Source: Nymphaea colorata | Taxonomy: Eukaryota > Streptophyta > Magnoliopsida > Nymphaeales > Nymphaeaceae | Direction of reading: 5' to 3' | Length of the DNA: 12,500 nucleotides | Assembly (NCBI RefSeq): GCF_008831285.2 | Contig: NW_022205107.1 | Span: 1 to 12,500, forward strand | Shown: in pieces, positions 7,321 through 12,500 of the stretch | How positions within the stretch are numbered: the first letter of the stretch is position 1 | Layout: each line of letters opens with the position of its first letter | Notes under the pieces: model-generated | Told to the model about the DNA's origin: nothing | Seen by the model: the letters and a program-made list of their open reading frames with translations, nothing else | Database searches by the model: none | Position numbers and translations under genes: made by a program

Positions 7321-7840
7321 CTACTACAGGCGCTTCATCCAAGGTTACGGGCTAATAGCTCAACCCTTAACCCAGATGTTAAAAAAGGGAGCCTTTCAAT
7401 GGTCAGAAAAGGCTAGGCTGCCTTTGATAAGTTGAAAAATGCCCTTATAACTGCGCCAGTGCTTACCCTACCGGACTTCAACAAACAATTTACAATCGAG
7501 ACAGACGCGTGTGATGTTGGAGTCGGAGCCGTCTTAAGTCAAGAAGGCCATCCTATCGCCTATATGTCAAAGCCCTAACCAGTAGGGCAAAACCTCTTTC
7601 TACATACGAGAAAGAGCTCTTAGCGACAGTATTGGCAGTTGAAAAGTGGCGGCCTTATCTGATAGGGAGCAGATTCGTAGTCAAAACGGACCAGAATTCG
7701 TTAAAATACATGCTCAAACAAAGAGTATCTACGCCTACCCAACAGCGTTGGCTGGCCAAGCTGCTAGGATACGATTTTGAGATTGAGTATAAGAAAGGTC
7801 CGGATAACACAGCGGCAGATTCGCTTTCCCGTTTGACCGA
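7320..7840 (+). pseudogene. RNase H remnant with connection segment
   Basis: RNase H removes the RNA strand of the RNA-DNA hybrid during reverse transcription. After the connection ([10 protein letters not shown] to about 7440) the domain reads [18 protein letters not shown], with its first acidic residue at 7504-7506. A one-base loss at about 7566-7576 shifts the frame. The rest is an uninterrupted block with YEKELLA (Glu 7614-7616), VVKTDQNSL (Asp 7689-7691) and GPDNTAADSLSR (Asp 7818-7820). All four acidic metal-binding residues are therefore present across two frames. This is among the best-kept domains. It is followed by the short linker to integrase. Confidence 0.92.
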
Positions 7841-9122
7841 GCAGTTCATGACCTCTCTGTGGTAGAGACGGATATATGGGAACGATTAACCCAAGAGCAG
7901 CAAGAAGATCAATCCTTGAGGTTAATTCGAGCATCAGTAGAACAAAATCCCGGATCTATCCCCTTGTACACGGTCAGAGGGAATCTCTTATTTAGGAAGA
8001 ATCGCGCAGTGATTCTCCTAACTCTGGGCTTAAGCAAGAACTCTTGCAACACTTCCATGACACTCCAGCCGCAGGTCATGAGGGGTTTCAAAAACCCTTG
8101 GCAGAATAAAAGCCCAGTTTTGGTGGCGCGGCATGAAGGCGGACGTACAACGTTACATCAGAAAGTGCGTGGTATGTCAGAGGGAGAAATACGAGGCAAT
8201 CAAGCCTCCGGTCACTGAATCCCCTTCCCATACCCACGAAGCCATGGACGATGTAACCATGGATTTCATAGACGCCATGCCCCGCTCTGAAGGCAAGGAA
8301 GCTGTGCTTGTGGTAGTGGATAGACTCACCAAGTATAGCCACTTCGCTCCTTGCCACGTTCATATCAAGGGCCAATGGTGGCCAGCGTGTACCAAGAATT
8401 TATTGGCAAGCTCCACGGAATGCCACAGTCGGTCGTATGGACCGTGACTCGATCTTTCTCAGTGCGTTCTGGCAGGAGTATATGAAGTTAATGGGTACGA
8501 CGCTTAACTTCAGCACAGCCCACCATCCACAGACAGATGGTCAGAGCGAAATCGTGAACCGTCTCTAGAGACCTACCTGAGATGCTTCGCGGGAGAACGA
8601 CCAAATACATGGGTAAAATTTTTACCATGGGCGAGTGGTCGTATAACACTAGTCTGCATTCGTCCACGGGCATGACCCCATACGAGGGTGTATACGGGTT
8701 CCCTCCTCCTGCTATACCAAGGTATGAAGGAGGCACAGCTGAGGACGACCAAATTGACTGTGAACTGCGCACACGTGAAGAAGTGCTAGACGCACTCAAG
8801 CAGAATATCGCCAAGGCGCAGAACCGCATGAGACAAGTATATAACAAAGGTAGGAAAGACCGCGAATTCGAAGTGGGCCAGTATGTGTGGATGAAGAGTT
8901 GCCTCTAAAGCAGAGGTCATTGATGGGCCAGCCCTACTCAAAACTGTTACCTCGCTATTATGGCCATATCCGGTACTACAAAAGGTTGGAAAGGCAGCCT
9001 ACAGGTTAGGCCTTCCAAGAGCAGCTTTAGTACACCCCGTATTCCATGTTACACGGCTTAAGCCGCATCATGGGGATGTACCAACAATGATAGAGCAGAT
9101 GCCGGAACAACTGCCAACACCC
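7840..9122 (+). pseudogene. Integrase remnant (HHCC, DD35E core, GPY region)
   Basis: Integrase inserts the new DNA copy into the chromosome. The zinc-binding N-terminus shows His at 8056-8058 and 8077-8079 (HX6H) and, after a frame change, CVVC at 8166-8177. The catalytic core has TMDFIDAMP (Asp 8262-8264), [15 protein letters not shown], then [11 protein letters not shown] (Asp 8440-8442) and [12 protein letters not shown] (Glu 8548-8550). The last two acids lie in one frame, exactly 35 residues apart, the classic DD35E spacing. A core/C-terminal block, EWSYNTSLHSSTGMTPYEGV, runs at about 8633-8692. It is followed by VGQYVWMK and a GPY/F region at 8955-8972, split by a single-base loss. VHPVFHVTRLKPH precedes the chromodomain. 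Several frame breaks make it non-functional. Confidence 0.93.
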
Positions 9123-9257
9123 TACCGTATCTTAAAGCACAGATACGCCCAACGCCAAGGTAGGGCGAGGCATGAGGTACTCGTGGAATGGGAGGGCCCA
9201 GATAAAGGAACTTCTTGGGAAGAGTTGGGTAGTAATCCACCGCTTTCCCTGTTCTAG
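9123..9257 (+). pseudogene. C-terminal chromodomain of integrase
   Basis: This uninterrupted stretch ends Pol at TAG 9255-9257. It shows YRILKHRYAQRQGRARHEVL, then VEWEG and TSWEEL, the pattern of a chromodomain: beta strands with a conserved W(E/K)G and a W-E pair before the final helix. In chromoviruses this domain contacts modified histones or other chromatin features and biases insertion, often into heterochromatin. Two Trp of the binding cage are visible; the first cage aromatic may be the Tyr at 9123-9125, but this is uncertain. The frame is the same as in the preceding 150 bp (from about 8970). The stop lies 35 bp before the 3' LTR, the usual tight spacing. Confidence 0.88.
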
Positions 9258-9279
9258 TGCTCGAGGACAAGCGCAATTT

Positions 9280-9290
9280 AGGGAGGGGAA
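9280..9290 (+). other. Polypurine tract (plus-strand primer)
   Basis: AGGGAGGGGAA lies two bases before the 3' LTR start (TGTTACGG at 9293). This purine run resists RNase H and primes plus-strand synthesis. Its position and composition are those expected, and it helps fix the LTR border. Confidence 0.92.
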
Positions 9291-9916
9291 TCTGTTACGG
9301 ACCAATCTCATGGTCTCGACCCAAGGCCGACAGAGCAGGCCGGACCTAGCCGGCTGAAACGCAAGGCGTCTGAGTTGGGGCTCAGACCATGGAGCACGTC
9401 GCCAACTCAACTCAAGATGTTGAAACAGCACCAACGCAGGTTGCAGCGGGAGGAGTGGGAGGAGCAACCAGGTCCGAAGAGGTGCTCAAACCGGATAGGC
9501 TTCAGACGTTTCTGAACTAAGTGTTGAACTCACCGAGTTAGTCAAGTTAACCTCTAATGTGAGTCCGGTCAACCTAGATGCTTGAGCCGATTCTAAGACC
9601 TAGAATCCTAGGTAATTGGCTAAGTCAAACAGACTTAGCCCTGCGCATCTAACCGAAGTGTGGGCGGCAACCCACACGAGGTCCCCGCCCTGGGCTCACA
9701 AGGCTCAGGGACGATTCATTTGATTTTCGAGCTTAGGCACTAGGCCGCTCGTTTCTTCCAGCACTTAGTGATTTTCGTCCTTGCTTTCGTAATTAGCATT
9801 CTTTAATAACGAGTTTTGAACTGAGACCCAGGCCGAGCGGGGTGTGCTCGGCGCATTAGTTGTTGGATTAGATCTAGCGCGGGTTATGAAATACAAACCC
9901 GCTTCATTTGAACTTG

Positions 9917-9924
9917 TATATATA
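9917..9924 (+). promoter_or_regulatory. TATA box in the 3' LTR
   Basis: TATATATA is identical to the 5' LTR box at 799-806, with identical flanks for over 10 bp on the left. If active, it would drive transcription out of the element into the right-hand flank. Confidence 0.6.
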
Positions 9925-10874
9925 CTTTTTGGATCTTGTACATTGGATGCAATTTTGAGATTAAGGAATCATTTTTCGGAATTCTTCTCTCTCCTCTCTC
10001 GAGGTCTCTCTCTCCTTCTCGTCTCCCACCTTGCTCACCCGAGCCTGGGTCTTCTTCCCCCTCGCGTCCTCTACCTCCAAGGCGCTTCCAGTCCCCAAAT
10101 CCTGTCCTTGAAGAGCCAAAGTCCCTAGACACCGGCATAAGGCAGCACGGCATCGGCGGATCTCCCTCACTGCGGCGGTCCCTCCCTTGTCCACGGTACG
10201 TCCCTAGCATCAAGCAAGTCCAGATTCGGTGCCCTCTTCTGACACGAAGAAGCGGAGAGGCTGAACCTGGAACAAGGAAGATTGAAGGCCCGGTTTACCT
10301 CGGCTTCAATATCGACAAACAGGTTAGTAATTGAGATTTTCGTGTTTTCGCCAAAGTCGTGTGAGATCGATTTAACAGCGTTCTTCTTATTTCTGGGGTC
10401 TTCTCTCGGCATACCCGAGGCCTGACTTAGAGGTAACGGAGAAATCTGTTGGAATCAGTCCCTTACACAGTTTGGGGAAACTCCGATTAATCCCCTTGCT
10501 AACACGTTGATCGAATCGAACCGCGAGCCCCACGAGCACAAATTGTGTCATTTATACTCGGTTCAGCAATACAAGACTCTCGGTCCAGAGACTTCTGAAC
10601 TCAGGAAACAAGGGTTCTGGACAGATCTGCAAAATTGAGTTGCCCTCGGAATCGCCTCCATCCCAAAGATCAAATAATCAAATTGGAGCGAGTTCTAACG
10701 GGTGGAGCTCTAGACCGCACCTTCACCGGAACTCGGAGTTCCGGCGTTCCCTGCACTTCCCGGTCAGCACCATTAATTCCGCGAATCAGACCAGGATACC
10801 CTCGCCTCAAGGGTGTGTTCAGTCGAAGAAGGGCAATTTGGACAAAGGGAACGAGGTCAAAACCCTAGCCGCCG

Positions 10875-11356
10875 CACGTGGAGAATTCGTCTTAGCCTTG
10901 CCACCGGTCGTCGCTAAGGTTAGTATCGTGTTTCCTTCTTGTCCATCGATTTCATCCACGTGTCATCATCTCCCAGCTCCAACCTCGTATCACCCCACCC
11001 CCACGTGTCCTGCTCGAGATCGCCTAGGATCCGAGTCCAATCATTTAGGTCAATCCCGTAGCCGCCGCTCCCTTGCTTCTCGCATTCTTCACTAGAGTCA
11101 ACCCTAATCCGAGAACGCCTCGGCCCTCCATCCTGCCAGGTGTCAATCATCTGGCTCCTCCATCAGCCACCTCAGCCACCTCTCCCTGCCGATCTAGCTG
11201 GGTCCCACGCGTTTGACGCAATGCCCAGCTAGCTCCACGCGGTCACCCGATAGCCTCTTACCTTAGCTGTTTTAGGAAATACCTGCGTGTCGTCATCACC
11301 TTGCGCTTCGTTCCACTCCTTACCGCGTCAATCCTTAGCCTCTCATCTCTCACGTG
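10875..11356 (+). promoter_or_regulatory. Four G-box sites in the 3' LTR
   Basis: CACGTG occurs at 10875-10880, 10957-10962, 11002-11007 and 11351-11356, matching the first four of the five sites in the 5' LTR. The fifth (palindromic) one is lost through base loss at about 11520. All four lie in sequence with several nearby indels but are themselves unchanged. Confidence 0.45.
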
Positions 11357-11771
11357 GCGTCATCCAAGCTTGTTGAGGATTCCCGAGAGATCAAGAGAAT
11401 CGACCGGAATTCTGTCCAGGTTCATTCGATTTCATTTTCTCCCCTACCATTTAGGCATCCTCCTCGCATCTCCTCTACGCGTGATTAATCCGCGTATCTC
11501 TGTCGGTCGTTGATCTTGCCCGTGGCAGATCGTGGTGCACCATCTTGGCAAGACCAGCCAAGTCAACCGAGTCCTCCTAGGCACCCTCTCGCACCTCCCT
11601 CGCCGTAGGTCAACCTTTTGACTGAACCTACCTAGACCACATCACTGTCTTAACCTTAGTCAACATAGGTCATCTCTTCCACCGAGCCCTCTTAGTTCAA
11701 GCTACCCTAGTCGGCTCGAGTCTAGCTGAGCGTCCCTTGACCAATCTACCGGACCCACTCAGCTAGGTCCA

Positions 11772-11795
11772 TTAGTCAACCACCCTTAGTCAACC
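11772..11795 (+). repeat. Extra copy of TTAGTCAACC in the 3' LTR
   Basis: TTAGTCAACC occurs at 11772-11781 and again at 11786-11795, separated by ACCC, while the 5' LTR has one copy at 2643-2652. This is a short tandem-type gain, probably by replication slippage, within the C-rich GTCAAC tract. Confidence 0.7.
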
Positions 11796-12500
11796 CTGAC
11801 CTCATCGGTCAACATTGACCAATCCGCGGGCTTAGACCCGACCCAACCACCTCGCTTAACCTCACGTAGCTAGGTCACCCATTCGAACCTATTCCCTTAA
11901 CCTCCTTGGCCAACCTCAACCCCGACCCACTGACTAAACCGGCCTACCTAGTAGAACCCAGCCGAACCGAGCCAACCCCAGCCTTAGTTAGGACTAGGCT
12001 ACGCCGGCTCCCTCCGGCCCCTTGCCTCGTCGGACCTTCACCGTGCAACCAGCGGCGAGCGTGACGAGCCACAACCGAAGGCGGCAGGTAGGCGCTGTCT
12101 TCCCGGCAGCAGCCCCCCTCGGCACACAGGCGTCCCTTCCGGCCCGACAGCGTCTCTCTCTCCGCATCGGTCATCGTCCTCAGCGCTGAGCGCACCCCAT
12201 CGGTAGCCACACGCGCTGCCCGCATCTCCTCAGACTCATCCGCCAGCATTCCGGCGCTCGGCTCCTTCCAGGCGGCCGCCGTTCTGCTCCACCCGGTAGA
12301 CGCGCGTCCAGCGACAGCGCGAACTCTCGGCCAGCAGCGAGCGGCCACCCCTTCAGGGCGGGGCCAGGATCTCAGCGGCGAGTTCATCGCCCGCCATCCG
12401 GCCAGCGGATGATAGTGCAGCAGGCGAGCGAGGAGGCTCTCCCAAGCGGCCTTCTTGAACAGCAGCTGCAATACCCGGGGCTGGTTCTCACCCGGGTGCT

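Larger units (their letters stand above)
4428..9257 (+). pseudogene. Degenerate gag-pol region
   Basis: In chromoviruses Gag and Pol are usually one long frame or two closely joined frames, made as a polyprotein and cut by the element's own protease. Here the first ATG is at 4428 and the last stop of the correct C-terminal frame is TAG at 9255-9257. In between, the frame that shows family similarity changes about every 60-200 bp among all three plus frames. Stops occur, for example, at 4611, 4798, 5268, 6239 and 7863. Most breaks look like single-base losses or gains and not large deletions, because neighbouring conserved blocks stay at their normal spacing. No complete protein can be translated. 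The number of breaks is high compared with the still good LTR similarity, so some may be sequencing errors. Confidence 0.9.
183..12500 (+). mobile_element. Ty3/gypsy chromovirus LTR retrotransposon, Tekay/Del-like, 3' end cut by window
   Basis: Two direct repeats of about 3.7 kb flank a 5.4-kb internal region (3865-9292). The internal region has a primer-binding site at its left end, a polypurine tract at its right end, and remains of Gag, protease, reverse transcriptase, RNase H, integrase and a chromodomain in that order. Integrase after RT/RNase H defines Ty3/gypsy, and the terminal chromodomain plus the chromovirus-type zinc knuckle define a chromovirus. Very long LTRs and a tRNA-Met(i) primer fit the Tekay/Del clade of plants, but clade assignment without a tree is an inference. 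All coding parts are broken, so the copy is not autonomous. Predicted full length is about 12.9 kb. Confidence 0.95.
9293..12500 (+). repeat. 3' LTR, cut by the window end
   Basis: It starts with the same TGTTACGG as the 5' LTR and runs parallel to it up to the window end, where CACCCGGGTGCT matches 3323-3334. So 3,208 bp are present against 3,152 bp of the matching 5' LTR part, a net gain of about 56 bp spread over many small indels. About 530 bp, including the terminal TAACA and the right target-site duplication, lie outside. In an active element this copy supplies the polyadenylation site; I see no clear AATAAA near the expected R end. Confidence 0.95.

Noticed and set aside
9884-10213. 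Minus-strand Arg/Glu/Gly-rich frame
   Set aside because: It is antisense to the CT-rich leader tract; its composition is a by-product of the pyrimidine repeat.
11944-12471. 175-codon open frame on the minus strand of the 3' LTR
   Set aside because: The same region in the 5' LTR gives only a shorter, differently framed product (2832-3089). No domain or start context supports it.
1-12500. CRISPR array, tRNA or rRNA genes, bacterial operon
   Set aside because: No regularly spaced identical repeats and no tRNA or rRNA sequence other than the 12-base primer-binding match were seen. All recognised coding similarity is to plant LTR retrotransposons.

Overview
The window is plant nuclear DNA and holds most of one long Ty3/gypsy LTR retrotransposon, almost certainly a chromovirus (a gypsy element with a C-terminal chromodomain) of the Tekay/Del type. 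The plant origin rests on a primer-binding site that matches plant initiator tRNA-Met, a CX2CX7HXC Gag zinc knuckle, the order Gag-protease-RT-RNase H-integrase-chromodomain, and very long LTRs. The species cannot be read from the sequence. I see no host gene, tRNA, rRNA or CRISPR array.

Layout. Bases 1-182 are the 3' tail of another, more diverged LTR of a related family, directly abutting the main element. The 5' LTR runs from 183 to 3864 (3,682 bp, TGTTA...TAACA termini). It is followed by a tRNA-Met primer-binding site (3867-3878), an untranslated leader (3879-4427), a decayed gag (4428 to about 5990), protease (about 6035-6340), reverse transcriptase (about 6470-7320), RNase H (about 7320-7840), integrase (about 7840-9122), a chromodomain (9123-9257) and a polypurine tract (9280-9290). 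The 3' LTR starts at 9293 and is cut by the window end at 12500, a point matching base 3334 of the 5' LTR, so about 530 bp of it lie outside. The whole element should be about 12.9 kb.

Function and decay. In an active relative, the LTR promoter (TATA box at 799) drives an RNA that is packaged by Gag, copied from the tRNA-primed site and the polypurine tract, and inserted by integrase, with the chromodomain biasing insertion toward certain chromatin. Here the reading frame shifts about every 60-200 bp and there are several stops, so no full protein can be made. Even so, nearly every catalytic residue can be found in one frame or another. The two LTRs remain clearly alike, but they differ by many one- and two-base indels as well as transitions. 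This points to either moderate age or uncorrected long-read errors.

The LTR is the most interesting part. The TATA box sits only about 0.6 kb into it, leaving about 3 kb of probable R/U5. That stretch carries repeated splice-donor-like motifs, five G-box/ABRE-like CACGTG sites (one inside a perfect 22-bp palindrome), a C-rich tract with repeated W-box-like GTCAAC motifs, and a GC-rich end. I did not find a clearly new biological system. The findings below are specific features of an otherwise recognisable element.
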